From NCBI RefSeq assembly GCF_003576645.1, contig NC_044920.1, forward strand, positions 631,866 to 695,865: a DNA stretch of 64,000 nt, given 5' to 3'. Numbering within the stretch: position 1 is the first letter of the stretch; the number at the start of each line of letters is the position of its first letter. The position numbers and the translations under genes were made by a program. Positions 36,241-48,780 of the stretch are shown here, one piece after another. The stretch is from Ipomoea triloba. Taxonomy: Eukaryota; Streptophyta; Magnoliopsida; Solanales; Convolvulaceae. Below the pieces are notes generated by a model that saw only the letters and a list, made by a program, of their open reading frames with translations, was not told where the DNA came from and did not search any database.

Positions 36241-39200
36241 TCAATTCACGATTTCTATCCCGGTGAAAGGCGTCCCTTCATGAAGCTGAAGCGCAACATC
36301 TCCGACAACCTGTGATGTTATGTAGTTTCGAGTATCAGAAAGCAGAGATTGCGGTTCTGCAAATGTTCAACTACCAAAACTCACGCACCGCCTATCTAGC
36401 AAACGACATGAATACCGGGTTTTCTTTAGATTAACATATGGAATAATGGAACGATACGCCTAACATTCCACAATGCAGGTGGGAAAATGGAAAGAGAACT
36501 CGATCATCTGCATCACGAGACATACCTTGGCCATGTACCTATACGAGTGTTCTGTGACACCCGCAACATGGGGGGTGATTATGACATTTCGAAAGTTCAA
36601 AATGGCGTTGTCGGGATCAAATGGTTCGGTCCAAGCGACATCAATTCCTAAACCTCCCAAGTGTCCACATTTCAGATGATTAAAAACAGCATCATAGTCC
36701 AATAGACCACCTCGAGCTATATTAATTAGAATAGCACCCTGAAAAAGGTTTTAAAACGGACCACTATTATAGATATGCATCTCGTATTCTCGTATCAATG
36801 GTGCTTATGGGAACAAGGGAAAAAGATAAACATATTTTTTCTTTCAAACAAAGGAAGTTCTTCAATAGGTTACAAACCTTTCTCATTGAAGATAAGAACT
36901 CATTGTTCACTATCCCGGCCTGTAAGGACAATATCGTAGCAATCAATTTGACACGACCATAAAGTTTTCTTGGAAATAAAATGACTAAAAAAAGAACAAA
37001 ATGAAATCTCACCGTTTCACTATTCATGGCCAAGCAACAAACAACAATGTCAGCTTTGCTCGCAAATTTCAAGATATCATCATGGCTACCCTTTTCGTCC
37101 ACCAGGTCACAGCCACCATTATTCTCCATGTGCGGTGCTAAACAATAGTAGTGTACATAAGAAGTCATAGAAGATCACCATGGCAACACGTATCCGAAAC
37201 TAATAAGACTTTCATACCATCAGTTTCACTAGAGTGATGCAAATGCGATGGCCAACTCCGCTCTGTAGCAAGTATTCTCACATCAAATGGTCGCAAACGT
37301 TTTGCCAGATGAATCCCGATATTGCCATATCCCAATATGAAGACCTACGAAGATCGAGGAGAGGTTATGGAAGGAAATCTCGAGAAATTCAGCAGCATGC
37401 TCATTGTAAAAGAGTTCAGAAATAGTGCACGCTATGTCAAGCTCACCGTTTTCCCTAGCAGGGTGTCGCCAATTGGTTCTCCAAGCTTTTTCTGCTTTAT
37501 AGCAATATCCATTTCATGCTGCGAGAAACGTTAAATGCCCTGAGATTTTTGCATCATGATTCATGGCAACCGCACCAATTTCTACACACTATATCAGTAT
37601 TAATTTTGCACGAATGAATTTTTTTTTTTTTTTTGAAGAAACACGAATGAAAATTATGCACCAACTTGTTTACGCAAAAGACCCAATATCAGATATATGG
37701 CCATTTCAGCACATGAAGTTGCATTTCCTGTCGCACCACTCGGGATTCTAGCAACCTTAATTCCATGGGTTGTAGCAGCAGTGATGTCAACACCTTTAGC
37801 AAAAGGCGACAAGTGGACCAATCAGCATGAGAGATCAACGTACAAATACAATACACAATTGGATAAAGTTAACACACCTAAAGATAAAATTAGTGAATGT
37901 TTACGAATACAAAGAGCATCTATTACTAACAAAAACAATAACTAACCTTCCAGCCCAACTCCAAACTGCATTATAAGTTTCATCCTCTTTGCACTAGAGA
38001 TAAGATCAGAGTTTAGCCGCAAGTTTTTAACTACACATATATCATAGTCTTTGATCACAGCAGGAACATTGTCAAACGGAATATCATCAACCTACAACGA
38101 ACCACAATGTTGTCCAGCAATGTTAAACTTTTGTAACATGTTGAATGAGTTAATACCCGTTTTGGTCCCTTGACTATTAGGATTTTACCACTTTGGTCCT
38201 CCTTCCAAACTTGCTCAATTTCATCCCCAACTATGCAATTGTTAACCAAAATGGTCCTAAACAGGACTATTTTGGTTTGGACAAAGGACTATTTTAGGTA
38301 AAAATTGCATAGTTGAGGATGAAATTGGGCTACTTTGAAATTCGAGGACTAAAGTGGTGAAATTCTAATAGTCGATGGACCAAAAAAGGTATTAACTCCA
38401 TGTTGAACAATGAATAAAATCCTGCCAGGCTAGAAGATGAAACTTAATGGCCAGAACTGTCCTTAATCTAGAACGTAGATAATTCATAAAAATCCTTATT
38501 ACAACACTTGAAAGTAAATGCAGCTTTTCATGTATTACTGATTGTATAATTGTCACATATTAAAACTTACTCCATTTTACATTGAATGTTTCCAAAATCC
38601 AAAAGAAATGAAACAAAGTTTAACTACCTGTATAAATGAATAGTCTTTCACATATTCTCTTGTGTAATTCTGAGCGGCAGGAAAATTAGGACCACAAAAG
38701 AGAACACGGGTAATGTGACTACTGCCATTTTCACCCATCTTTAGAATCTTCCCCAATATGCCTGCACCTACAAAAATCTTATACACAATATGTTAAAAGA
38801 TGAAATATCCACTTGCACGTACAAGAATCAGAATAAAAAGAGTTAGTTTTTGTGGTCATGCATATGTGCATCACATGTTCAAGTGGTTCTTCAGGCTGGC
38901 ATGTCTTCAACAAACCCTTTAGTTAAGTTCAAAGCTTAAAAAGAAAAAAGCCTCATATTTGCAAACTTAGAATAAGCCTGAGAGGAAGTGAAAAAATCTA
39001 AATGAAATGGGACATTGAATAACTAAGGTGCCTTGGATATCTCACTTATAATCACACTAAATGGTCAATGACTGAATTAATTTCTTTACCTAAAAACTGC
39101 CGGACCCTTTAAGCAAATGTCTTATTATCTCAAAAGCACATTTGTTTGGCAAAGCCCACTTCATCACTGTAAACCCTTTTAAGGTAAAAGATATTGTTTT

Positions 39201-40019
39201 TACCTCATCCAACAGGTAGCATTAGGATCTTTATATTAAGTTTTTCACCATCATATTAGTCAAGAGTAAAAAAATTACATTTAAAAAAAGAATCTTTTTT
39301 GACCCTAATGGCCTAATGTTAACATCCTAACCAAAACAATAATCCATTGGTCTTGGATAATTTTAATGTGAGTAAAACTCTCACTAAGACACTTAGTTTC
39401 AGTTGAATAAATCTTCCATCCCTTTGCCTATACAATTTAAAACAGAACTAGTATGTAGTGTGCTATAATCCTCTGCTTTCTTTCACCATCACTTAGTAAC
39501 TTGAAAAGAATAATTTTTCTCTTTTTACTGTTGGGCCTAAGCAATGTCATTTGGGCAGATAAGCTCCACTACAGGCTAAACAATCACTAAGCCTATAATT
39601 CTTCATTTCCCTCAGTTATTTCCCATTTTCCAATGCTGTTCTTGCATGAACTTAAACCAGATGGTTTCACAACAAAGAGACAACCATAACACTCATGAAA
39701 ATTATGAAAAATCCCATAAAAATTCAATCTTGGCCGATAAAATCGAGAATATAGGAAACTGCAAGCTTGACCCACAGATACTACTTTAAATTTGAGCAAA
39801 ATCTAAAGAAAGCAAAAGATTAGAGCGATTGAAATGGGAATTTTGACCTGCTGAAGAACAGTCGCGCTGCTGCTGCTGATGATGATGGCTAAAATTGTCT
39901 TCAACAACCCGCCAACTACCCCCGCTGGTAACTGAATTATTGGAGAAGAGTGAAGTTCTTTTCCGTAACGACGATTTTACGGCCGTTAAAAGAGAATCTG
40001 AGGCAGTGCTCCGGTACAT
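36241..40019 (-). CDS. D-isomer-specific 2-hydroxyacid dehydrogenase
   Basis: Ten exons: 39848-40019, 38628-38767, 37947-38091, 37666-37793, 37447-37518, 37218-37344, 37013-37137, 36878-36919, 36526-36738, 36241-36309. All junctions are GT-AG and in phase, giving 410 residues. The NAD(P)-binding loop is GYGNIG (224-229). The family catalytic trio is present: Arg326 in NIARGG, Glu355 in WTEPFDP and His374 in TPHVAG. Residues 1-57 are Ser/Arg/Lys-rich with few acids, then a HHH-QQQQ run, consistent with an organellar transit peptide. It resembles from memory the Arabidopsis At1g72190-type protein, whose substrate is not known to me. The family reduces 2-oxoacids or oxidises D-2-hydroxyacids. 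Relative to that protein there is an APHMENNGGC insertion-like segment at the exon F/G junction. Introns 2 and 4 contain a MITE and a T-run. Confidence 0.93.
38146..38398. mobile_element. MULE-like MITE in an intron of the dehydrogenase gene
   Basis: Ends TGAGTTAATACCCGTTTTGG and (reverse complement) GAGTTAATACCTTTTTTGG form inverted repeats extending about 55 bp. A 9-bp direct duplication, CATGTTGAA (38137-38145 and 38399-38407), flanks it. It lies between exons 2 and 3. Confidence 0.85.
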
Positions 40020-40197
40020 GACGGTTCAGTTGTATGGATTCTCTCCTCCCGGTGATACTGTGACAGAAACCTTAATGGGCCTTAAATCGCGGTTATGATA
40101 TGATATGATATGGGCCAACATGGTTATATGTATTAATCATTAGATGTGAATAAAGAGATGTCAAAACTGACACAACCCAGCTAACACCAGTTCTTAT

Positions 40198-40577
40198 ACC
40201 GTGGAGTCGTGGACCACGGTCCACAATGTATTGTGGACCAAGGTCACAAAACGACGACGTTTTAATAAGTAGGAGAAAAATTCCCGTAAATCTTCGTAAT
40301 TGATATTACAATTCATCTCAAATGATACTACAGTTGTGTTGAACTGATACTGCAGTTGTGTTGAACTGATATTGCAGTTGTGCCCGTAATTAATACTACA
40401 GTTCATCTCAAATGATTCTACAGTTGTGTTGAACTTATACTGTAGTTGTGTTGAAAGGGAATTGTAGTTGCTCAAAATGGAGGCAGCTTCATCCGTCTGT
40501 TTTCATTAATCAAAACGATGTCGTTTTGTCACTTGAACCACAATGCTTGGTGGTCCGTGGTCCACGATAAAATTTGC
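40198..40577. mobile_element. TIR element with internal ACAGTTGTGTTGAAC minisatellite
   Basis: Left CGTGGACCACGGTCCACAAT and right (reverse complement) CGTGGACCACGGACCACCAA are inverted repeats that continue through AAAACGACGACGTTTT versus AAAACGACATCGTTTT. The interior repeats TGATACTACAGTTGTGTTGA about seven times. It resembles the ACCATGGAC dispersed family in style. Confidence 0.65.
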
Positions 40578-41082
40578 GGGCTAACACAACCGTTATAAAT
40601 GAATTAAAAATCGAACTAAGAACAAACGATAGAACGCAAAAAGACTTAACCCAAATATTTTAGCACAAATTCGCCTTAAGCCTTTAAAATTTCAAATATG
40701 TTTTGCACCCTGAGAGTGGGAATTAATACAAGAGGACTCGGTACCCCAAAAGTATGGATGAAATAGGTCAAGCTCCTTCATAAGGCCTATGGTCTGGCCT
40801 AGCCTGGTTTGAGTCTAATCTAGCCTGGCCTATTTAGTAAAAATAACATACTTAGTCCTATTTTAAAACTTATTTAACTAAATAGACCCAGACCTATATG
40901 TACACGGAATGATCTTCAAGCTTGCAGGTCTAACCTTTCAGGCTAATCGCCTAGTCGCTAGTACCACCCCTAACATATATAACTATATAACAAAAAATAA
41001 CATACGCAATTGTATTTAGTACTATACTGATTGACGATACGTATGAGACATAGCATGCATGGAGGGTTAATACGCACAGTTA

Positions 41083-41188
41083 ACTTGAAGGGAAAGGAGT
41101 TTGCTTGAAGTGCATGGAATCGGCTTGAGATGCAAGGAGTTGACTTGAAGAGCAAAGAGTCGGCTTGAAGGGAAAGGAGTTGGGACGA
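41083..41188. repeat. 21-bp minisatellite
   Basis: About five imperfect units of the type GGCTTGAAGGGAAAGGAGTT. Confidence 0.75.
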
Positions 41189-41855
41189 TTACACTCTAGT
41201 CGAGCTGAATGAATTGAAGTATCCAGGCACACATTTCGACAAAGAGGAGTAACCAGACAGGATAACTGAAGATAATCAGACAAGTAACGAAGGGAGTCTT
41301 GCACATGAAGTAGACCGAGTAGTGGAGGCAGGGTGCAGGCAAAGGCAAGACGACTTGTGCAAGTACTCGATCAACAGGGAGCTTTAAGATAATTAATGTG
41401 TAGTTCCGAATGATCACAACATTTATAGCATTAATCATTTTATTTATGGAATTTATGACATTTAAGGTAGGCTAGCCATTAGACTTTGCCAGGTATGTAC
41501 AAAAGTCTTAAGAAGGCACTGGAAAAATGGTTGAGCAATTCTAATACAAACGAGTGGATATATTTTTCAAGTGTTGGCCCGCCAGCTGACTGCTTTGATG
41601 GTCACAAAATCAATACCGATATTTATAAGTGATGAGAGAAACTTATAATCATTACACTACACTATAATATGCACTAAGTAAACTTCACCTTGTAATCCTA
41701 ACTCATAGGATATTGATGAGCATGATAGCCTTTTTCAACTACAAATAATTGGTAAGAAACACTATGCTTATCTCAGTTATCTAATATATACATATATGTG
41801 TGTGTGGAGGCCTGGAGGGGGTAAGCATATTACATTACAATTTACAATAATATAT

Positions 41856-44296
41856 CTAAGCCATTATCCGGAAGTTGGTCGACGATAACTCCGGCAGCTC
41901 CAAACCACCGCCCAAATACTGAACCACCCGCCGCATGCTCGGCCGTGCCCTCGACTCGGAGTGAGTACACAGCAACCCAAGCTTCAACACCATCTCCACC
42001 TCCGATTTCTCATACCCATTCCCCAAATTCGGATCCATTGCCTGCAAAATATCGCCTTTAATCCACCTGGAAAACACCCAATCCACCAAGATGAAATCCT
42101 CGTCCGCCATGTTCCTCGCCTCCAACGCCATTTTCCCGCACGCCATTTCCAGCACCAACGCCCCGAACGCGTACACCTCACTGCTCTTCGTCGCCTTGCT
42201 GCTCCTCGCCAGCTCCGGCGCCAGGTACCCCAGCGTTCCCACCACGCGCCTCCGGTTGCCGTCGTACAATCTCGCCAGGCTGAACCCTCCGATCTTGCCG
42301 TTGAACTCGCCGTCCAGGAAGATGTTGCCGGCGTTTATTTCTCTGGGAATATTCGTGGCTTGATCCCATTCTTCGTGTAGATACAGCAGCGCCGCCGCTA
42401 TCCCTTTGATCACCGCGAATCTTTGGGCCCAATTCAGAGTGTTGTTTGGTCTCTGGTACAAGAACGCGTCTAGGCTTCCGTTTGGCATGTACTCGTACAC
42501 CAGAAACAGCTCCGATTTTTGCCAGCAGTAGCCCAGAAACGGGACTAAATTCCGGTGGCGCAACCGCCCGGCGGTGACCGCTGCCGACACAAATTCTTGT
42601 ACCCCTTCTCTTGATTCATAGTACACCCTCTTGATTGCCACCTGCAAATTAAAGAAACAAACAGGATAATAAATCATTCAAACATGTGTTGCTCAGGTTA
42701 TCCATGATGGATAACAGATTGTGTTAGCTGATTTTAACTGTTCTGATGTGTTATTCATGGACAATAGATAACAGACTGGTGCTGTTGTTAAAATTAAACG
42801 CTTTTAACGTTGTGTTCTATAATTCGGCACAGACTTTTTTGCACCCTGATTTAATTGTTGTGTTTTGCAATACAGCACAAACTTTTTTGCGCCCTAATTT
42901 AACTGTTGTGTTCTATAATACGGCACAGACTTTTTTGTGCCCTAATTTCTTCTTGTTTCTTAAAAGTTGCCAGCCTCGTTAACGTTGCTTACATATTTGT
43001 ATATGATCAACAGCCAATTGTGTAAGCTGTTTTAACTGTTTTGAATCGAAAATATATATTTTGTTGAGCTTATTGTATTGGTTTTTCAAGAAAATGAAAA
43101 CTATTAAACAAATATTGATTGTGTCATCTATTATGGATAACATATTGTGTCAGTTGTTTTTAATTCATTGAACTCTCATAGGTTTTTAAAGAAAATGTTA
43201 CCTGGAGTTGAGTTTCAGGCAATACACCTCTGTAGACAATTCCAAGACCTCCAATCCCCAAGATTTCCCTTTCTCTGAAACCCTTGGTGGCCAAGTACAA
43301 ATCCTTGTACTTGAACCTATGAGAGCCAAAAACATGTTCCCAATCTTCAAGAACATCCTCAAACTTCCTCTTTCTTTGTACAACCTTAACCACAGCCAAA
43401 CCTAGTATCACTACTAAAACCACGCAGATTATTGGCAAACCAGAAGTCAAGAAAGCCGGCTTCTTTTTCCTCCCCAACCGCGGAACCTTAGGAAGCTGAG
43501 AAACATCGAGCTCCGGCGCTCTTCCGGTGGAGGAAAAGCTCCAACCCAGAACGTAAAAGTTTGAGGTCAGCTCCGGCCCCGTGGCGGCCGAGAAGCCGAC
43601 GAACATTTCTCCGATGTCGAAAACCGAGGAAACATTATCGTACGGCAAAGTGAGGAGAGGTGTACGAGGTTTGGGAACGCCAAACGGAGCTAAAGTGACG
43701 TTAATTTTTTTCTTGTCGGGACCGCCGTAATCGATCCAGGCGAGGATTGGGTCCCCGCTGAGGAGAGTCAAGTTCCGAAACGCACCGTTTTCGTCGCTAT
43801 ATCCGGCGACCCTGGCCGCCGCCGACACCATTCCGTTCACGTCGATTCCGACGTGATCGTCGCTCAGGTCGTGAAACTTCCTGGTCTGGATCACGTCGAA
43901 CTCGACGGCGAAGATATGGTTGGTGGAATTCCCGTTGGTGGTCTCATTCATCAGTCCCATAAACTGCCCGGCGGCGCCGCCGGGGAGATTGTTGGCCGGA
44001 GAAATGACGAAAGCCATTCCATGGCCGCCTTTCGTGGCGAATAAGGGCACCATGGCAAAGGCGAAGGAGGTGGAAAACGATGAGGAATTCTTGAAATTTA
44101 TAGGACGGGAATAGAAAGCATGGGCGGTCATGAACGTGGTGTCGTTTGTTAATTGGATTAGGCCGGCGGGGGTGATGTGGGCGAGGCCGTCGAGGGTGAA
44201 GTCCGGCGAGGGGGAAAAGCCATTGTATGTGAACTGTGTGGTGTGTGAAGGTGTGAACGCCATTGATAGAGCAGATAGGAGCAGTAAAAGCTTCAT
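41856..44296 (-). CDS. L-type lectin receptor-like pseudokinase
   Basis: Two exons, 43202-44296 (365 codons) and 41856-42641, give 626 residues. They encode a signal peptide (1-19), a legume-lectin ectodomain (about 20-255, FTYNGF...VEFDVIQ...DDHVGIDVNG), one membrane span (about 285-304) and a cytoplasmic kinase domain from about 340. Layout and the LATKGF/HVFGSHRFKYKDLYLATK juxtamembrane block match clade-IV L-type LecRKs, plasma-membrane receptors for extracellular cues. The Gly loop GIGGLG (347-352) and VAIK Lys369 remain. However, the alpha-C Glu is Ala385 (EFVSAAVTAG), HRD is PRE (464-466) with the catalytic Lys now Asn468, and DFG is GFS (484-486). Catalysis is therefore not expected. 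The reading frame is intact and the C-terminal lobe is well conserved, so it is more likely an expressed pseudokinase than a dead gene. The single intron falls just before VAIK, an unusual position for a family often intronless. Confidence 0.9.
42811..42954. repeat. 48-bp tandem repeat, three copies, in the LecRK intron
   Basis: Units contain ACTTTTTTG at 42833, 42881 and 42929, with GTTGTGTTCTATAAT[T/A]CGGCACA before it. It lies in the only intron of the pseudokinase gene. Confidence 0.8.
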
Positions 44297-44324
44297 GGTA
44301 GAAATGGAAGAGATGATGACTTCA

Positions 44325-45215
44325 GTTTATTGGCCGGACAAACGTATATGTTGGTGGTAGGGCTGAAAATTAATTAAAAAATAAAAAAAAATGTCAATTT
44401 CCTGTAATGTTTGTGCATTTAGAAATGCTTAACAGAAAGTAAAAATACTTAGACTACGAGTGCACAAAAAACATTACCTGATTTTAATTTCATCACCTTC
44501 CTTCCTGTATCATACTATCATTAAGATTATATACTTAGAAATGTTTAACAGTATTTTTAAGTGCACGAAAGATATTACATAATTCTCATAACCTTCATCC
44601 CTATGTTATCACATGAGTTTATTGAACAAACATATATGTTGGGGGTCCCTATAAGAGGTTGAAAATCAATTAATTAAAAGTGAAAAATATGGTAACATTT
44701 TATTTTATTTTATTTTTAATTTTCTGTAATGCTTATGCATTTAGAAATGTTTAACGGTGCCGAAAGCAAAAGTACTTAGAAGGTACATTTAAAAATAATG
44801 CTTTGAGTGCGCAGAAGACACTAAATTTTCATCACCTCCTATCCTTACATGTGTCATTGCGATTGTATATTTAGAAACGATTAACAATGCATTTAAAAAT
44901 ACTTTAAATGCACGAAAGACAATACATAATTCTCATAACCTTTCTCGCTGTGTTATCGCATGAGTTTATTAGACAAACATATATGTTGGTGGTCCCTGTA
45001 AAAGGCTGAAAATCAATTTAAGAAAATAGTGATATTTTTTAATTTTCTGTAATGCTTGTGCATTGAAAAATGTTTAATGGTGGTGAAAGTAAAGTATTTA
45101 AATCGTGCATTTAGTATTTGATAATGATTAATAGTGTATTTAAAAATGTTTTAAGTGCATCCTACCAGTGTTATTACATTAGTTTATTGGACAAACATAT
45201 ATGTTGGTGTAGTGG
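44325..45215. repeat. Tandemly duplicated LecRK upstream region
   Basis: The block TTTATTGG-ACAAACATATATGTTGG recurs at about 44325, 44616, 44963 and 45181. Between these are matching stretches (CTGTAATG.TTGTGCATTTAG, TCTCATAACCTT). Unit lengths are about 290, 347 and 218 bp. The first copy is the leader/promoter of the LecRK at 44296. Confidence 0.8.
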
Positions 45216-45437
45216 TCCATGGGGACCCTATGATTGATTGAAACATTAAACATAGACCGGTTGACGATGATTTAATCATGGAAATTTCTTGTTGTAGGAA
45301 GTTGATGTTTCCTGTAAAATCTCATCTCATCACGTCAAGTGGGGTTTACACTTTGCTGAACATGAGCACGCCAGTATTGACATATACATGATTGGATTCA
45401 AATGAAAATAACCATTTTAATTTTAAAAACTAAAAAC

Positions 45438-45725
45438 AAAAATTTGTGTGAGACTATCTTATGAATCTATATCTATGAGATGGGTTGAGTCAATAAAAAT
45501 GTAATATTTATACTGAAAAATATAATACTAATTAAGAATGAAATGTTTATTATTATTATTTATAATGGAAAGTGCAATTTTGAAGAAACATATAATACTT
45601 GTAATTTTGAATAAACACTTTATTCATTATTAGTATTACATTTTTATATTGATCTAACTCGACCTGACTCGTCATACAGATAAAGATCTGTGAGACAATC
45701 TCACACAAGTGTGATCCAAAAAAGA
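45438..45725. mobile_element. TIR MITE (TGTGTGAGACTATCT ends)
   Basis: Left TTTGTGTGAGACTATCTTAT and right (reverse complement) CTTGTGTGAGATTGTCTCAC form inverted repeats of about 60 bp around a GTAATATTTATAC core. A related half-element lies at 63165-63345 inside the intron of the second LecRK. Confidence 0.6.
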
Positions 45726-46729
45726 AAAACCTAAGATGATCAATTATATTTATTACAAATTTTTAAGTTAAAGTTTTTTTTTTTTTTTTCAAATGTTCTC
45801 CTTTCTTTTGTCAAACAAACAGGGAACTAAACTATTCACTTGTTAGCTAGCTAGAGAGTCTAATTCTATGTCTGTTGTTGGTGAGGAATGGTAAAATTGC
45901 CCTCCGTCTTTCCTTTGTAGTTCGTTGTATTTGATCTTAATTAATGGAAGTTATATCTTTTCTTCCAAAAAAAAGTTAAAAAGTTTTTTTTTTCATTGTA
46001 AATACATTTTTTTTATTTTAAGAAAAGTAAAGTATTACACTAAATAAGTAATGAAATTAAAGTGACATGAAAGTATACACATATGCAATCAAAGTGGCAT
46101 GAAATCCAAATCAATCCCTAAGTAAGCATGCATCAACACAACATTAACCTATTGATAACCTACTAATAAGTCTAATTACACTTTTTGTCGTTTTAAGAGT
46201 TGAATGAGACTTTTTTTTAGTTCAAAAACTTATATAATTCCACTATTTAGTTCAATTCAAAATCTTATTTAACCGGTATCCGTTTTATTTATTAAAGAAG
46301 TCCTATATATCGTCAACTTTGGACAAATTCACTTCAATTTTTAACTTTTCATTATATTTATTCAAGTCATTTGTGTAATCACAACTCCAACAAGTGACAA
46401 CTCTGGCAGGTAATGATATGTACTAGCATCTGGTGACTCGGTTATTGCAAGAACAATTAATGCTCATAAAATGAACATTATTGTGGTGAGTAGAGAATGC
46501 CTTATGAACACGTTCCTTTAAGTTAACTTTACGTGCATTCTCGATCTGATCTCTACGTACCTTATTATGTGATCATTGATCAAGCCCATTTTTATTAATT
46601 AAATTTGGGCTGATTGATGACGGATATACCCAAACCCAACACATGCAATAGGGGCCATCTAATATGAATTCCAAGCATTCCATTGGCAAATTATTGTCTA
46701 AATAGCTGTATGAACTATGAATGCAGTAT
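45726..46729. other. Intergenic, no feature seen
   Basis: AT-rich with T runs at 45775-45790 and 46009-46018. No coding potential and no recognised repeat. Confidence 0.4.
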
Positions 46730-46995
46730 ACATTTTTCACTGTTGCAAAAATTTTCCGCCTAGACGCTAGGAGTCCATAGACCGAGGCGAATTGCTCCCT
46801 AGCCGTCCGCCTAGGTGGCTGCCTGCCTAGCGCCTGACTTGGCCGACTGGGCCGAGTTGGCGGCCGACTCGGTCGAGTTAACTTGCCCAATTCGGCAGAA
46901 TTAGCCGAGTTAACTCGGGCGAGTCGGCCTTATTAATTTTTTTAATTATATTTATATATATTTAAATTTATTAATTTATATAAATAAGAGAACTA

Positions 46996-47065
<70 letters not shown>

Positions 47066-47071
<6 letters not shown>

Positions 47072-47105
47072 TATCTCTTTTATATATATATAAAAGAGAT
47101 AAGAT
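47066..47105. repeat. Perfect palindrome at the array border
   Basis: CTTATCTCTTTTATATAT is followed directly by its own reverse complement. It contains the AAGAGATAAG text of the adjacent 44-bp unit in inverted form. Confidence 0.85.
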
Positions 47106-47137
47106 ATATATATATATATATTTATTTATATAAATAA

Positions 47138-48289
47138 GAGAACTAAGATATATATATATATATATTTATTTATATAAATAAGAGAACTAAGATATATATA
47201 TATATATATTTATTTATATAAATAAGAGAACTAAGATATATATATATATATATTTATTTATATAAATAAGAGAACTAAGATATATATATATATATATTTA
47301 TTTATATAAATAAGAGAACTAAGATATATATATATATATATTTATTTATATAAATAAGAGAACTAAGATATATATATATATATATTTATTTATATAAATA
47401 AGAGAACTAAGATATATATATATATATATTTATTTATATAAATAAGAGAACTAAGATATATATATATATATATTTATTTATATAAATAAGAGAACTAAGA
47501 TATATATATATATATATTTATTTATATAAATAAGAGAACTAAGATATATATATATATATATTTATTTATATAAATAAGAGAACTAAGATATATATATATA
47601 TATATTTATTTATATAAATAAGAGAACTAAGATATATATATATATATATTTATTTATATAAATAAGAGAACTAAGATATATATATATATATATTTATTTA
47701 TATAAATAAGAGAACTAAGATATATATATATATATATTTATTTATATAAATAAGAGAACTAAGATATATATATATATATATTTATTTATATAAATAAGAG
47801 AACTAAGATATATATATATATATATTTATTTATATAAATAAGAGAACTAAGATATATATATATATATATTTATTTATATAAATAAGAGAACTAAGATATA
47901 TATATATATATATTTATTTATATAAATAAGAGAACTAAGATATATATATATATATATTTATTTATATAAATAAGAGAACTAAGATATATATATATATATA
48001 TTTATTTATATAAATAAGAGAACTAAGATATATATATATATATATTTATTTATATAAATAAGAGAACTAAGATATATATATATATATATTTATTTATATA
48101 AATAAGAGAACTAAGATATATATATATATATATTTATTTATATAAATAAGAGAACTAAGATATATATATATATATATTTATTTATATAAATAAGAGAACT
48201 AAGATATATATATATATATATTTATTTATATAAATAAGAGAACTAAGATATATATATATATATATTTATTTATATAAATAAGAGAACTA

Positions 48290-48291
<2 letters not shown>
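47138..48291. repeat. 44-bp satellite-like array, 27 copies
   Basis: GAGAACTAAG occurs every 44 bases from 47138 to 48282, giving 26 full units plus a partial one with no differences seen by eye. Each unit has this word, an (AT)9 stretch and the palindrome TTATTTATATAAATAA. A diverged single copy at about 46970-46997 looks like the progenitor. (AT)n tracts border the array. Confidence 0.95.
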
Positions 48292-48366
<75 letters not shown>

Positions 48367-48702
48367 ACACATGCATTATTTTTTTATTTTTATAGGTCGC
48401 CGCCTAAGTATCGCCTAGGCACCGCTTAGGCACTAGGCGTTAGTCTACCGCCCGATTAGCGTCTAGCGCCTACTGCAACCATGACATTTTTAATACACGT
48501 ACATTATTTGTATATCGAAGGTACATTATTTGATAATGTATAAAAAATTTATGTAATTTCAAATAGTGTACTTTACATGTAAAAATAATGTATTTTTAGC
48601 ATATTAAAAATGTACTTTTTTTTATTTATGGTTCACACAAATGTGTGAACCATGGTCCATGGAATAATGATTGCATTCCATATCAACCATATGCAGTTAA
48701 GT

Positions 48703-48780
48703 TGGCAAATTATACCATGGACTAGGGTCTACCCTGCATTGTAGACCTTGATCCAAAATAATCTTCAGATTATGCATGTG
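48703..48780 (+). repeat. ACCATGGAC-family dispersed repeat, partial
   Basis: TGGCAAATTATACCATGGAC is followed by GGGTCTACCCTGCATTGTAG, matching the start of 18896-19193. Confidence 0.7.

Larger units (their letters stand above)
40020..41855. other. Intergenic
   Basis: Upstream of the dehydrogenase ATG, the gene strand carries AAGGCCCATTAAGG (about 40072-40085), a site II-like element. Further right are a TIR element with internal minisatellite (40198-40577) and a 21-bp minisatellite (41083-41188). No coding gene is supported. Confidence 0.45.
46738..48483. mobile_element. hAT MITE with CGCCTAGGCG-type ends (copy 2), expanded
   Basis: It begins CACTGTTGCAAAAATTTTCC and ends GCCTACTGCAACCATG, sharing its termini with copy 1 at 8864-9264. 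It is flanked by a perfect 8-bp duplication, ACATTTTT (46730-46737 and 48484-48491), as expected of hAT. GC-rich arms with CGCCTAG motifs (46757-46930 and 48390-48478) surround an AT core swollen to 1.4 kb by (AT)n tracts and a 44-bp tandem array. No transposase. Confidence 0.9.

Noticed and set aside
42091..42380. Plus-strand and alternative minus-strand frames inside the LecRK
   Set aside because: Shadows of the kinase exon; arginine/tryptophan- or proline/histidine-rich translations.
47138..48291. CRISPR-like regular repeat spacing
   Set aside because: The 44-bp units are contiguous identical tandem repeats without unique spacers, in a plant nuclear transposon.
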